From Ignavibacteriota bacterium (GTDB lineage Bacteria; Bacteroidota; Ignavibacteria; Ignavibacteriales; Ignavibacteriaceae): a stretch of 64,000 nt of DNA. The notes beneath the pieces were generated by a model. The model made no database searches and was not told the DNA's origin. It worked only from the letters and a program-made list of their open reading frames with translations. The position numbers and the translations under genes were made by a program. This document shows positions 1 to 9,750 of this stretch, one piece after another. Each line of letters starts with the position of its first letter. Position 1 is the first letter of the stretch. The stretch spans positions 781,985-845,984 of the forward strand of contig CP053446.1 of assembly GCA_013285405.1 (NCBI GenBank). The letters run 5' to 3'.

Positions 1-1
1 G

Positions 2-2377
2 GAGTTGCAAAATCCTTACCCTACGGGAAATATCCTAAATAGTGTGCATCTTATCTCTGAAAATGTTGGATGGGCTGTTGGTCAGGCTGGTACAATTCTG
101 AAAACAGCAGACGGTGGTGTAAGTTGGACATTAAAATCAAGCGGGACAAAATCCGAACTCACGGATGTATGTTTCATCAATTCAAATAATGGATGGATCA
201 TTGGTAATGGTGTAATCCTGAGAACTACCGACGGCGGAGTAGTCTGGAATCTTCAAGAAATTCAATATTCTCTGCTAAGTGTATGCTTTACTGATTCCAT
301 TCATGGAACTGCCGTTGGTTATAACGGAATAATTCTCAGAACTACTGATGGTGGAACTAACTGGACTGCACAAACAAGTGGAACCACTAATGAGTTAATA
401 GGAGTTTTCTTTTCAGATGACTCTACGGGAACTGCCGTTGGCAAGTCGGGAACTATCCGCAGAACTACTAATGGTGGCGCTAATTGGTCGGCACAAGCAA
501 GCGGAACCACACAAATATTAACAAGTGTTTTCTTCACAAGTAAAAACACAGGTACAGCCGTTGGTTTAGAATCAACAATTCTTCGAACCACTAATGGTGG
601 TACAACCTGGTTACAACAAAATACATCAATTATTACAGGTTTAGAGGACGTTTATTTTACGGACGCGGATAGCGGTGTAACTGTAGGTTGGGGTGGAGTT
701 ATATTACGAACCATAGACGGGGGTACAAGCTGGACTGAACCAGAACATTTAACAAAAACTTTACTTAGCGTCCACTTTACTAATCCAAATGTAGGTGTTG
801 CGGTCGGAGTTTATGGATCTATTATGAAAACAACTGACGGCGGTAAAACCTGGAATGCATTTTCAAGCGGTTCCCAGGTAAATCTTTTCTGTACCTTCTT
901 TACTAATAAAGATAGTGGATTTGCTGTTGGTAACGCCGGAAGAATTCTTCAGACTACAAACGGCGGGACAAGTTGGGATGTGAAAATATTTCCAATGGGA
1001 AGAGAATATGGATTTAAGGGTGTTCATTTTCCAAAGGGAAATAAATTTAAAGGACTAGCTGTTGGTGAAACCGGGGTTGTTTGCAGAACAACTAATGCCG
1101 GAGTTACCTGGGATACTTCAACAGTCGGGACAAATCATTTGAAAAGCGTTTTCATGACTGATACTACTAACGCGATAGCTGTTGGTGACATGGGGACTGT
1201 TATCAGAACTACCAACGGTGGAATAAGCTGGAATACAATTTCGAGCGGAACTTCAAATAATTTGACAAGTGTCTTCTTCACAAATGCAGATACAGGGTTT
1301 ATTGTTGGTGATGCCGGAATAATCCTCAAAACTACTGACGCAGGGATAAGCTGGGATTCTATAACCAGCGGAACAGATAAGTACTTAAATTGTGTTTACT
1401 TTTCTGATGCAAATAACGGAACTATTGTTGGCAATAATGGGACAATTCTCAAAACTACTAACGGCGGAACAAACTGGACTCCACAAACAAGTGAAATAAC
1501 ACTACATTTGATGGGTGTTTTCTTTACTGATGCTAATAACGGAACTATTGTCGGAGAAAGCGGCTCAATTTTCAGAACTACTGATAATGGCACAACCTGG
1601 ACATTAGAAGAAACTAATACACCTAATCCATTATTTGGTGTATTTTTTACAAATACGAATAATGGAACTGTTGTTGGACAAGGTGGTGTAATTTTGAGAA
1701 CCTCAGGTTCTCCGGATTTTGTAATTGCAAATTTAAAAGTATATTTGGAAGGACCCTATAACGAAAACGCTATGACAACAATACTTAATACATATAATCT
1801 GATCCCTCTTACTTCTGATTCTGCATATTCAACTGCTGTCTATAATTATACTGCAAGTGTTGTTGGAAGTATTCCAAATTCTGATATTGTTGATTGGGTG
1901 CTTGTTGAATTAAGAACCGGAACAACCTCCGATTCTATAGTTGGTAAACGTGCAGCTTTTATTAAAAGCGATGGAACAATTGTAGATATTAATGGTTCGA
2001 GCCCGGTTACATTCACTGGCTTAAGTTACAGTAATTATTATGTTGTTATTAGACACCGCAACCATCTCGCTATAATGAGCAAAAATAAAATTGCTTTAAG
2101 CAGCAGTTCTGCATTATATGATTTTACAACGTCTCAATCGCAAGCATATACTTCTGGTACTGACCCTATGATAGCTCTTTCTGGTGGTGGTTTTGGAATG
2201 ATTGCAGCCGATGCAAATACATCTGCAATTATAACAGCAGCAGATGTTACACCAATAATTTCAAATCTTAATAATTCTGTTTATGTTGGTGCTGATGTAA
2301 ATATGAGCGCAATAGTAACAGCTGCAGATGTTACGAAAATAATTTCAAATCTTAATAAAGCTACTAATGTACCTTGA
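2..2377 (+). CDS. Secreted YCF48/BNR-repeat protein with C-terminal dockerin-like module (5' end outside window)
   Basis: The frame is open to the left edge, so the start and probably a signal peptide lie outside the window. The TTG at base 5 is not a credible start because the GGAG before it leaves no spacing. About 790 residues are visible. They carry 13 copies of a T-x-[DN]-x-G-x-x-W motif about 43 residues apart, typical of YCF48/BNR-like beta-propeller repeats; no catalytic residues are evident. From about residue 575 comes a module with LEGPY, VDWVLVELR and RHRNHLAIM. Residues 734-786 hold two loops, DANTSAIITAAD and DVNMSAIVTAAD, that resemble the duplicated calcium loops of dockerin type I. 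There is no T9SS sorting tail. The next gene starts 16 bp downstream. An adhesin or surface-binding role is inferred. Confidence 0.85.
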   Translation, partial: ELQNPYPTGNILNSVHLISENVGWAVGQAGTILKTADGGVSWTLKSSGTKSELTDVCFINSNNGWIIGNGVILRTTDGGVVWNLQEIQYSLLSVCFTDSIHGTAVGYNGIILRTTDGGTNWTAQTSGTTNELIGVFFSDDSTGTAVGKSGTIRRTTNGGANWSAQASGTTQILTSVFFTSKNTGTAVGLESTILRTTNGGTTWLQQNTSIITGLEDVYFTDADSGVTVGWGGVILRTIDGGTSWTEPEHLTKTLLSVHFTNPNVGVAVGVYGSIMKTTDGGKTWNAFSSGSQVNLFCTFFTNKDSGFAVGNAGRILQTTNGGTSWDVKIFPMGREYGFKGVHFPKGNKFKGLAVGETGVVCRTTNAGVTWDTSTVGTNHLKSVFMTDTTNAIAVGDMGTVIRTTNGGISWNTISSGTSNNLTSVFFTNADTGFIVGDAGIILKTTDAGISWDSITSGTDKYLNCVYFSDANNGTIVGNNGTILKTTNGGTNWTPQTSEITLHLMGVFFTDANNGTIVGESGSIFRTTDNGTTWTLEETNTPNPLFGVFFTNTNNGTVVGQGGVILRTSGSPDFVIANLKVYLEGPYNENAMTTILNTYNLIPLTSDSAYSTAVYNYTASVVGSIPNSDIVDWVLVELRTGTTSDSIVGKRAAFIKSDGTIVDINGSSPVTFTGLSYSNYYVVIRHRNHLAIMSKNKIALSSSSALYDFTTSQSQAYTSGTDPMIALSGGGFGMIAADANTSAIITAADVTPIISNLNNSVYVGADVNMSAIVTAADVTKIISNLNKATNVP

Positions 2378-2393
2378 TAAATAGGAGAAAGTA

Positions 2394-3485
2394 ATGAAAA
2401 GTTTATATTATCTAATAGCAATTGTCTTCTTGATATCTTATACAATCTTTGCCCAGCAGCGTTTTGCAACACATACAATCACAAATTTTGATGTAAATAC
2501 CTCAATAAATAAATTTTCTTTTGATATTTATTCCCTGAGAACAGGCACACTATCCGTTCGTGTAGGTCTTACTAGTTATTATATTAACTATAATAATACA
2601 GCGTTAAACACGCCTATTCTGTCCAACGTCAATCCTAAATATACAGTAGATTCTCCAACAGGAGATTACGATACAATGAGGGTTCAAATCTCTTTAGGTA
2701 AAATTGCTGTTACTATTAAATTCATTGGAAATGGAGAAGGAATTGGAGATCTTCTTTCAACCACCGTACCCACAGGTGAACGTATTTGTACAGTAACTTT
2801 AAACATTAGTAACCTAAACGCCCTTGCAGGGGTGAGCTGGGATACCACAAATAGCGCAATGCAAACGGTTTCCTTACAGAATATCACAAATAATTATCAG
2901 GGTTCATACGAAAGTCCTCTGCCTGTTGAACTTTCGTCTTTTACCGGGAAAGCAGATGGAGATAAAAGTATAGATTTGAAATGGGTAACAAAAACAGAAG
3001 TAAGCAACTACGGATTTAATGTTGAGAGAAGAATAAACGAAGGTGAATGGAACACTCTTGGTTTTGTTAAAGGAAATGGCAACTCAAACTCACCAAAGCA
3101 ATACAGCTATACAGATAATGATCTGTTTGCAGGTAGCAGCAAGTTTCAGTACAGGTTAAAGCAGATTGACACAGATGGTCAGTTTGAATATTCGGATGCA
3201 ATTGAAGTAGAAATAGTGCCAACTCAGTTTGAACTTTCGCAGAATTATCCGAATCCATTTAACCCGAGCACAACGATTAGATTCTCACTTCCAAAGGAAA
3301 CTCGCTTAAAAATTAATATTTACAATCTGCTTGGTCAATTAGTAGAAACACTTGCTGAAGGGAATTACGAAGCCGGTTATCATAAAGTCACATTCAATGC
3401 TTCCTTTCTGCCAAGCGGTGCATACATTTACAGAATTGAAAGTGATGCTTTCGTTCAGGTCAAAAAAATGATGCTGTTGAAATAA
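2394..3485 (+). CDS. Secreted cohesin-like protein with fibronectin-like domain and T9SS sorting tail
   Basis: The start has a good AGGAG site six bases upstream (2383-2387). Residues 1-21 form a signal peptide. Residues about 25-165 make a beta-rich domain (SYYINYNNTAL, GKIAVTIKF, ICTVTLNIS) whose strand order resembles a cohesin; this is pattern reading, not a database match. Residues about 176-275, starting LPVELSSF, look like the fibronectin-like domain that often precedes T9SS tails. Residues 279-363 are a type A sorting domain with QNYPNPFNPSTTIRF and a terminal KKMMLLK. It follows the dockerin-like protein directly and has a close paralogue at 5719. It may anchor the upstream protein on the cell surface (inference). 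Confidence 0.85.
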   Translation: MKSLYYLIAIVFLISYTIFAQQRFATHTITNFDVNTSINKFSFDIYSLRTGTLSVRVGLTSYYINYNNTALNTPILSNVNPKYTVDSPTGDYDTMRVQISLGKIAVTIKFIGNGEGIGDLLSTTVPTGERICTVTLNISNLNALAGVSWDTTNSAMQTVSLQNITNNYQGSYESPLPVELSSFTGKADGDKSIDLKWVTKTEVSNYGFNVERRINEGEWNTLGFVKGNGNSNSPKQYSYTDNDLFAGSSKFQYRLKQIDTDGQFEYSDAIEVEIVPTQFELSQNYPNPFNPSTTIRFSLPKETRLKINIYNLLGQLVETLAEGNYEAGYHKVTFNASFLPSGAYIYRIESDAFVQVKKMMLLK

Positions 3486-3511
3486 CAAGCAGTTGACTAA
3501 AAAGTAACTTA

Positions 3512-3540
3512 GTTCCGTAGGAACGTCCTGTTTGTAGAAA
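3512..3540 (+). repeat. Short palindromic repeat, copy 1
   Basis: The core GTTCC-GTA-GGAAC (3512-3524) is a perfect five-base stem. It is followed by GTCCTGTTTGTAGAAA. The same layout, with a different but still paired stem, recurs at 3563 and 3832. Confidence 0.75.
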
Positions 3541-3562
3541 AAAATAAAAACAATTTACAAAA

Positions 3563-3588
3563 CTCCATCGGAGCGACCTGTTCATGTG
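3563..3588 (+). repeat. Short palindromic repeat, copy 2
   Basis: The core CTCC-ATC-GGAG (3563-3573) is followed by CGACCTGTT. The sequence before it, AAAATAAAAACAAT, also precedes copy 3, so the unit extends upstream of the palindrome. Copies 1 and 2 are centred about 50 bp apart. Confidence 0.75.
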
Positions 3589-3613
3589 AATTCAAAAAAA
3601 TGATAGGGTGCTT

Positions 3614-3635
3614 TCACCTGCGTCCTCGCAGGTGA
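3614..3635. repeat. Perfect 9-bp hairpin
   Basis: TCACCTGCG and CGCAGGTGA pair perfectly around a TCCT loop. No T-run follows, so it is not a classic terminator. It may be another small dispersed palindrome, or it may separate the two operons as an RNA structure. Confidence 0.6.
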
Positions 3636-3831
3636 TACAATACAGGAAAGAATTGTAAAGAGTAATAACAAGATCGTAGATTTTTATTACAAACAGTACA
3701 CACTTCTGGTGTTAATTTGGTTCAACTGTTCATCTTGTTTGCCGCAAATTACACTAATTAACACGAATATATTAAGTAGATTGAAAGATGTCATCCTTTT
3801 CGAGAAGAGAAAATAAAAACAATAGACAAAT

Positions 3832-3859
3832 CTCCATAGGAGCGATCTGTTTGTAGAAA
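3832..3859 (+). repeat. Short palindromic repeat, copy 3, next to a ribosome binding site
   Basis: The core CTCC-ATA-GGAG (3832-3842) is followed by CGATCTGTTTGTAGAAA, which runs straight into AGGA, the nearest Shine-Dalgarno-like sequence for the gene at 3875. The position suggests that the repeat sits in the leader of the deacetylase mRNA. Confidence 0.75.
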
Positions 3860-3874
3860 GGAAAAAGTGATGCA

Positions 3875-5702
3875 ATGAAACGTAAAATAATTTTGTTAAT
3901 AACTCTGTTATTGTTGAGTTACGGTTATTCAAACGCTCAGTATGGACCGGTAGTTTCCTTTACCTATGATGATGGGTCTGATACCTGGCCTGCTTTGTTT
4001 AATGTATTCCAGGAGTACGGATTTCCTGCGGTTGTTTACATAAATGCTTTGAATTGGTGGGTCAATGGTGCTGGATATAATGCTGTTAACACATTACTTG
4101 AAATGAAGGCAGCCGGGTGGGAGGTAAGCAATCATACCTATAACCACGATTTAGGAGTTACAGAAACCAATGTCAGCCAAATGAAAAGCTGGCTTGATTC
4201 TCATGAATTTCCAAATTCAGGATTTGCTTCACCTAATAATGATTGGTCTCATAGTCGAGTTAATATTGTTAAGAAATACAGCTCATATTATTCCAGGGCC
4301 ACAGAATTACCGGGGATGTCTCAACCTTTTGATTTATACCATATAGAACGGATTAATCTGACAAACAGGGACAACATAACAACAATCAGAACCATGCTGG
4401 ATTCTGCAGTGGCAAATAATAAGTGGATTATCTTTATTGCACATGAATTTGGCGGTACTTATAGAACTCCTGATGATACGTGGTATCAAAGTGATTCGCT
4501 TTTAAGGCTGGTTCTAAATGCTGTAGTAGAACGTGGGATTCCTGTTAAGTCAGTCAGAGAAGTCATTAATGATTTCTTCCCCCCTGACTGTGTAATTGAG
4601 TGTTCAAAAGATTCAATGCAGTTTCCAGTACTTCCCTATTTTGAACAGCCTGAAAGTCAAGCAGAACCACCAGTGTTCAACACATCCGTCTGGAATGAAT
4701 ACTGGCATAATACTACATGGACAGATCCTCACCTTATAGGGTCGCCTGTTGTGTATTATAACACTTCAAATGATAGTTTACAAGTTATGAAGTTTCACCG
4801 TTATGTCCTCAATGGTCAATATGATGTAACTGCTACAATTCTTTTGAAAAACCCCGGCGGAACTTACAGGTTATATTATTCATTTGATTCAACCAATACA
4901 GCGCAATACAATGTGGTTGTAAATAAAAATAGCGATGTTTCTTTGGGTCCGGTTACGGTTACTAACGGACAGTTCGCGCTTTACACTCAGAATGCAGATG
5001 TAGTCTCAGGCGGTGCTGGTGATGTTGGATGGGCATTTATAAAGTTATTTGCAAAGCCGTTATTGGTAAACATAAAAGTATTTCTTGAAGGACCTTATAA
5101 TGGCAGCGGGACAATGACAACAACACTTAACACACAAGGGTTGATACCAAAGTATCAGCCATTCAAAAAAGCTCCCCTGGAATTATCTGGGAACTGAAGC
5201 AAGAGCAACTTTTCCAGCAAATGTAGTGGATTGGGTATTAATAGAATTAAGAAGTGACTCAACTACTATAGTGAGCAAACGTGCCGGATTATTGTTAAGT
5301 GATGGCAGCGTAGTTGATGTTGATGGATCTGGTCCGGTTAAGTTTAAAGGTATAAGCAATGGCAACTATTATGTTGTTGTTCGGCACCGAAACCATCTGG
5401 CAATAATGACTTCATCTGCAATTGCTTTGAGCAGCAGTTCTCCATTATATGATTTTACAATAGCTCAATCACAAGCTTATGGTACTGATCCTTTGGTTGC
5501 ACTACCAGGAGGTGGTTTTGGAATGATCGCGGGTGATGGAAATAACTCTACAATCATAACAGCGTCTGACGTTACACCGATAATTACTAACCTAAATAAT
5601 TTTGCTTATCTTGATGCTGATGTAAATATGAGCGCAATCGTAACAGCAGCAGATGTTACGAAAATAATTTCAAATCTTAATAAATCAACTAATGTCCCAT
5701 AA
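3875..5702 (+). CDS. Secreted NodB-type polysaccharide deacetylase with dockerin-like module, split by a frameshift
   Basis: Residues 1-21 are a signal peptide. The NodB domain follows, with TYDDG (Asp32, Asp33) and the metal site HTYNH (His87, His91). It should remove acetyl groups from a polysaccharide. After a middle beta-rich region comes the same LEGPY module as in the first gene. There the frame breaks: the first frame ends at 5197, while the matching continuation (APWNYLGTE... VVDWVLIELR... RHRNHLAIM) is in another frame up to 5702. Removing one C from the run at 5174-5177 joins them into about 608 residues. The end holds two dockerin-like loops (DGNNSTIITASD, DVNMSAIVTAAD). There is no T9SS tail. 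It is either a real frameshift or a base-calling error. Confidence 0.85.
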
Positions 5703-5718
5703 TAAAAAGGTTAGAGTA

Positions 5719-6834
5719 ATGAAAAGTTTATTTATTATAACTTTCACTTTTTTATTATCGTTGAATATAGCTTTCGCCCAAAGGATTGCTACACATACAT
5801 TAACAAATTTTGATGTAAATACCTCAATAAATAAATTTTCTTTTGATATTTATTCGCAAAGCACAGGAGCGCAGAGTATTCGGGTTGGTCTCACAAGTTA
5901 TTATATTAATTTTAATAATACAGCATTAAGTACACCTGTAATTTCAAATATCAATCCAAAATATACAACTGGGTCTCCAACCGGAGATTATGGTGCAATG
6001 ACAGTGCAGATAGCTTTAGGAAAAATTGCTGTTACAATATCATTTTCTGGAAATGGAGATGGTACGGGGGACGTTCTCTCAACTTCAAGCCCGAATGGAG
6101 AACTTATTGGAACCGTAACTTTAGATATTACAGACCAAAACGCCACAGCAATGGTGAACTGGGATGAAATTAATAGTAAAATGAATACACCAACATTTCA
6201 ACTTGTAACGAACAATTATCAAGGATCTTTTGATGGCGTATTGCCTGTCGAACTAACTTCCTTCACATCAAAATTATTGAATGACAAGATCCAATTAAAC
6301 TGGGTAACAAAGACGGAAGTGAACAACTACGGATTTAACGTTGAGAGAAGAATTAATGAAGGTGAATGGAACACAATTGGTTTTGTAGAAGGAAATAGAA
6401 CGACAACAGAATCAAAAGAATACAGCTTTAGTGATAAAGATATTTACGCCGGAGGGAGTAAATTTCAATACCGGTTAAAGCAAATAGATTTTGACGGAAG
6501 CTTTGAGTATTCAGATGTTGTTGAAGTAGGAGTAGTCGCAAATCAATTTGAACTTTCACAGAATTATCCAAACCCGTTTAACCCAAGCACAACAATAAGG
6601 TTCTCACTTCCAAAGGATACACAGCTAAAAATTAATATTTATAATATGCTCGGTGAGTTAGTAAAAACACTTGCTGAAGGAACTTACCAAGCCGGTTACC
6701 ACAAAGTAACGTTTTCCGCTCTAGGCGGATCCACTTCCAATGGAAATGTTTCTTTACTTCCAAGCGGAGTTTACATTTACAGAATTGAAAGCAATGAGTT
6801 TGTGCAGGTAAAAAAAATGATCCTGATGAAATAG
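5719..6834 (+). CDS. Secreted cohesin-like protein with T9SS sorting tail (paralogue of 2394-3485)
   Basis: An in-frame ATG at 5692 overlaps the end of the upstream gene, but the ATG at 5719 is the better start: it has AAAAGG upstream and begins a clean signal peptide, MKSLFIITFTFLLSLNIAFA. The product is then 371 residues. The N-terminal cohesin-like domain is nearly the same as in the gene at 2394, with long identical DNA stretches around 5805-5850, so the two are recent duplicates. A fibronectin-like domain (LPVELTSF onward) and a sorting tail with QNYPNPFNPSTTIRF follow. It again sits directly behind a dockerin-like protein. A surface anchor or scaffold role is inferred. Confidence 0.85.
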   Translation: MKSLFIITFTFLLSLNIAFAQRIATHTLTNFDVNTSINKFSFDIYSQSTGAQSIRVGLTSYYINFNNTALSTPVISNINPKYTTGSPTGDYGAMTVQIALGKIAVTISFSGNGDGTGDVLSTSSPNGELIGTVTLDITDQNATAMVNWDEINSKMNTPTFQLVTNNYQGSFDGVLPVELTSFTSKLLNDKIQLNWVTKTEVNNYGFNVERRINEGEWNTIGFVEGNRTTTESKEYSFSDKDIYAGGSKFQYRLKQIDFDGSFEYSDVVEVGVVANQFELSQNYPNPFNPSTTIRFSLPKDTQLKINIYNMLGELVKTLAEGTYQAGYHKVTFSALGGSTSNGNVSLLPSGVYIYRIESNEFVQVKKMILMK

Positions 6835-7695
6835 TATCAAGTTTATCAGCAGCATTTCAGTGTACTTTAAGTTAGGAATACATGCGTGTCCGAAATCTTA
6901 TAGCTGCTGACTTTATGTCTGCTAAATTAACCTGTAAACGCAAGTTAAGGTTAACAACAACTCTATGGCAAATAAGTTCTTATAATTAGCATATCTATGT
7001 ATTATTATAGCCGGCTTTAACAATTAAATCATTTATTTTTTAAAATCAATTTCATAATTCGACTCATTTTATAACGGCAGCAGCTTTCATCTGATGATAT
7101 ACTTTTTCATTTTTTGACCAACCAACTAAATTTTCGTTTTGCAAGATTCATTTTTATTAATCTATCAAAATTCTCTGAATTGGAATTTGAATTTATTAAA
7201 ATTGAAAATCTTTTTTCTTCATCTTTCGTTTAATGTATTTTTTTTAACCTTTATAACTGGTAAGATAATTGATAGTTTCCATTTGGAAATTATTGTTTAT
7301 TAATAAGTATCAGGATCCGAGAGAGAATATGATGCAATCCCGGCTTTAGCACTTAACTTTCCTCGCAATTTCCATTCTCCTCAGTTAGTGTTTATCTCTC
7401 GTATCATTTTCTAATTCAATTATATTTTTTTAAATATTGGTTATTAAAATTTCCCGAAACACAATACTTGACGTCAATACAATATATGTCGTCCGGAAGT
7501 GATGATGATTAATTATTTTCATCTCAAATCTTTTCATATTCGTCTATTTTTAATTTTTAAGAACACGGCATATTAGTTGTCAAACTTCTGATGCAATTGT
7601 AGCTTCGTTACAATTCAAAAAAATATGGTGCAAGTTTATCAATTAATTTGTTTAGCAGAATTAAGTTATTATAAAAAAATAATCTTGGAGAACAT
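6835..7695. other. Long AT-rich intergenic region with nested hairpins
   Basis: No gene was found on either strand. The notable content is the nested inverted-repeat structure at 7314-7405, listed separately. TCAGCAGC (6846-6853) and GCTGCTGA (6903-6910) are also inverted but far apart. The promoter of the beta-helix gene at 7696 must lie here; its site is not clear. Confidence 0.6.
7314..7405. ncRNA. Candidate structured RNA element
   Basis: An outer stem pairs GATCCGAGAGA (7314-7324) with TCTCTCGTATC (7395-7405), 10 of 11 bases. An inner stem pairs CACTTAAC (7350-7357) with GTTAGTG (7384-7390), with one bulge. The element is richer in G and C than its surroundings. The strand is unclear and no known RNA family was recognised. 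It lies about 290 bp before the beta-helix gene. Confidence 0.3.
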
Positions 7696-9750
7696 ATGAG
7701 AGCAATTCAACAACTCATTAACCTTTCAGTGTTATTTCTCTTTATAACACTAACAGCATATCCAACAAATCATTATGTGGATAAAAATGTAGCCTCGAAT
7801 GGTAATGGACAAAGTTGGGCCACTGCGTGGAAAAACCTTTCAAACATTAACTGGAACTCGATACAACCAGGTGATGTTATTTATATTTCCGGAGGTTTTG
7901 ACTCTACAATTTACCACGAAAGTATAACCATAGGGGCAAACGGTTCCTGGAGTAATTATATTTATTTAATGCCGGGTAAATATGCACCTAATCCAAATGG
8001 ACACTCTGGCAGAGTTATTTTGGACGGAGATAGTGTGAGAAGTACCATTGTAACTATAGATGGCAGACGTTGGGTTTATATTAAAGGACTTGAAACAAGA
8101 CACGGAACTGGACGTGGGTGGAATATAATAGGAGCAACAAGACATATTGTTATTGATTCAGTTTATAATTATGAACATTCAGATCATCATATGGCGATTA
8201 TAGGCAATGCCTGGGGTGATTCCTGGATTGGTGATAATGACAGTACCTCTTTAATCACTGATGTTGAAATTAAGAATTGTGTTATGTATGGATATAAAAA
8301 TCATAATAATCCCGGCGATGATGACTTAATCATAATTGATGCGGCTCAAAAGTTAAATATTAATAACAATTTTTTACACATACAAAATCAGCAAATAGGA
8401 GTTCCTATCGGTCAACATAAACACATTGACCCTTTACAAACAATTGAAGTGAAGAATGTTAAAATTTGGAATAACGTATGTATTGTTGATTCCGGTTGCT
8501 ACGGACATACTATGATACTTGGTATGCAATCAGGAAATGGTGGTGTTGATACGAATATAATTTATAATAATTATTTATATGAAGGTGGTCACTTGAATGC
8601 CAATGGTGACCCTTCTGTTCAGCAGCTTTATCTCAGATGGTATGGACAGGGTCCTTATCCACCAACATTTGTAATAAATAATACTATAGTTGGAGCTAAT
8701 GGTGGTACATACCCATTATATCACGAAAGACCAGCCTGGGTAAAAAATAATATTATTGTGCAGTTAGGAACAAATGGACAAAACCCTGCTAACTATGGTG
8801 GAGCGGGTAGAGAAACCTGGCAAGGCGGATGGAATACTTCGTGGTATAATGAAGCTGACAACAGCAACAATAATTTAATCTGGAGAGACTACAGTGATAT
8901 AGAATTTGGTGGTAATAGATTTATGGGCAGTGGTGGTTCTCCAATTGGTACACCAAATGGTTGGTCAGGTTGGACAAATAATTACGGTGGCGTAGGTGTA
9001 AATGCTAATCCTGGATTCACGGGTAATTATAGATTAGGAAAATTTGAAATAAGTGAAAATTCACCCGCACGAAATGCGGGGGAAAATTTAAAAACTTTTA
9101 TAGAGAGTAAAGGATTACCATGGACGGATATTGAAGGGAATCCAAGAGGTACTACTCCCGATTTGGGAGCTTATGAATATGTTGCTCTTCCAGTTGAATT
9201 GGCATCATTTACGACAACTTATCAGCAAAACAAAATATTACTCAACTGGATAACTGCTACTGAAACGAACAACCTTGGATTCGAAATTGAGAGAAGGCAA
9301 AATAATTCGGAATGGCAAAAAATTAGTTTTGTGGAAGGACATGGAACAACTTTAGAACCACAGTTATACTCCTATAGTGATGATATAAGCTCACTTATAT
9401 TTACATCACTTGCTTACAGGCTTAAGCAAATCGATCTTGATGGAAGTTTTGAATATTCAAACATTGTGGAAGTAGAGATTATGCCGACTAAGTTGGAGTT
9501 AGCACAAAACTATCCAAACCCGTTTAATCCAAATACAACCATTAAATTCTCACTACCAAAGCAAACTCAACTTAGAATTAATATTTACAATATGTTGGGT
9601 GAATTGATAGAAACACTTGCTGAGGGAACTTTTAATGCTGGTTACCATAGTGTGACATTCAGTGGTACTCATCTGGCAAGCGGAACTTACATTTACCGAT
9701 TGGAAAGCAGTGAGTTTGTTCAGACAAAAAAATTCCTACTACTGAAGTAG
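7696..9750 (+). CDS. Secreted right-handed beta-helix protein 1, T9SS sorted
   Basis: GGAG at 7687-7690 supports this start. Residues 1-23 are a signal peptide. Residues about 24-490 are an Asn/Gly-rich region with many short repeated strands (IKNCVMYGYKNH, IWNNVCIVDS, IIYNNYLYEGG), typical of right-handed parallel beta-helix proteins such as polysaccharide lyases. The conserved HKHIDP and HERPAW segments might be catalytic, but no lyase family can be fixed by eye. Unlike its two paralogues it has a fibronectin-like domain (LPVELASF, from about residue 498) before the T9SS tail (600-684, QNYPNPFNPNTTIKF). It is the first of three tandem copies. Confidence 0.85.
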   Translation: MRAIQQLINLSVLFLFITLTAYPTNHYVDKNVASNGNGQSWATAWKNLSNINWNSIQPGDVIYISGGFDSTIYHESITIGANGSWSNYIYLMPGKYAPNPNGHSGRVILDGDSVRSTIVTIDGRRWVYIKGLETRHGTGRGWNIIGATRHIVIDSVYNYEHSDHHMAIIGNAWGDSWIGDNDSTSLITDVEIKNCVMYGYKNHNNPGDDDLIIIDAAQKLNINNNFLHIQNQQIGVPIGQHKHIDPLQTIEVKNVKIWNNVCIVDSGCYGHTMILGMQSGNGGVDTNIIYNNYLYEGGHLNANGDPSVQQLYLRWYGQGPYPPTFVINNTIVGANGGTYPLYHERPAWVKNNIIVQLGTNGQNPANYGGAGRETWQGGWNTSWYNEADNSNNNLIWRDYSDIEFGGNRFMGSGGSPIGTPNGWSGWTNNYGGVGVNANPGFTGNYRLGKFEISENSPARNAGENLKTFIESKGLPWTDIEGNPRGTTPDLGAYEYVALPVELASFTTTYQQNKILLNWITATETNNLGFEIERRQNNSEWQKISFVEGHGTTLEPQLYSYSDDISSLIFTSLAYRLKQIDLDGSFEYSNIVEVEIMPTKLELAQNYPNPFNPNTTIKFSLPKQTQLRINIYNMLGELIETLAEGTFNAGYHSVTFSGTHLASGTYIYRLESSEFVQTKKFLLLK

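Larger units (their letters stand above)
3486..3874. other. Intergenic region with short palindromic repeats
   Basis: No credible gene lies here. It holds three copies of a short palindromic repeat (3512, 3563, 3832) and a separate strong hairpin (3614-3635), all listed on their own. The third repeat copy runs into the ribosome binding site of the deacetylase gene, so the repeats are probably part of its leader RNA. Confidence 0.7.

Noticed and set aside
319..1593. Several minus-strand frames of 64-90 residues inside the propeller gene
   Set aside because: They recur with the 129-bp repeat period of the plus-strand gene and are Val/Pro/Leu-rich mirror translations of its repeats.
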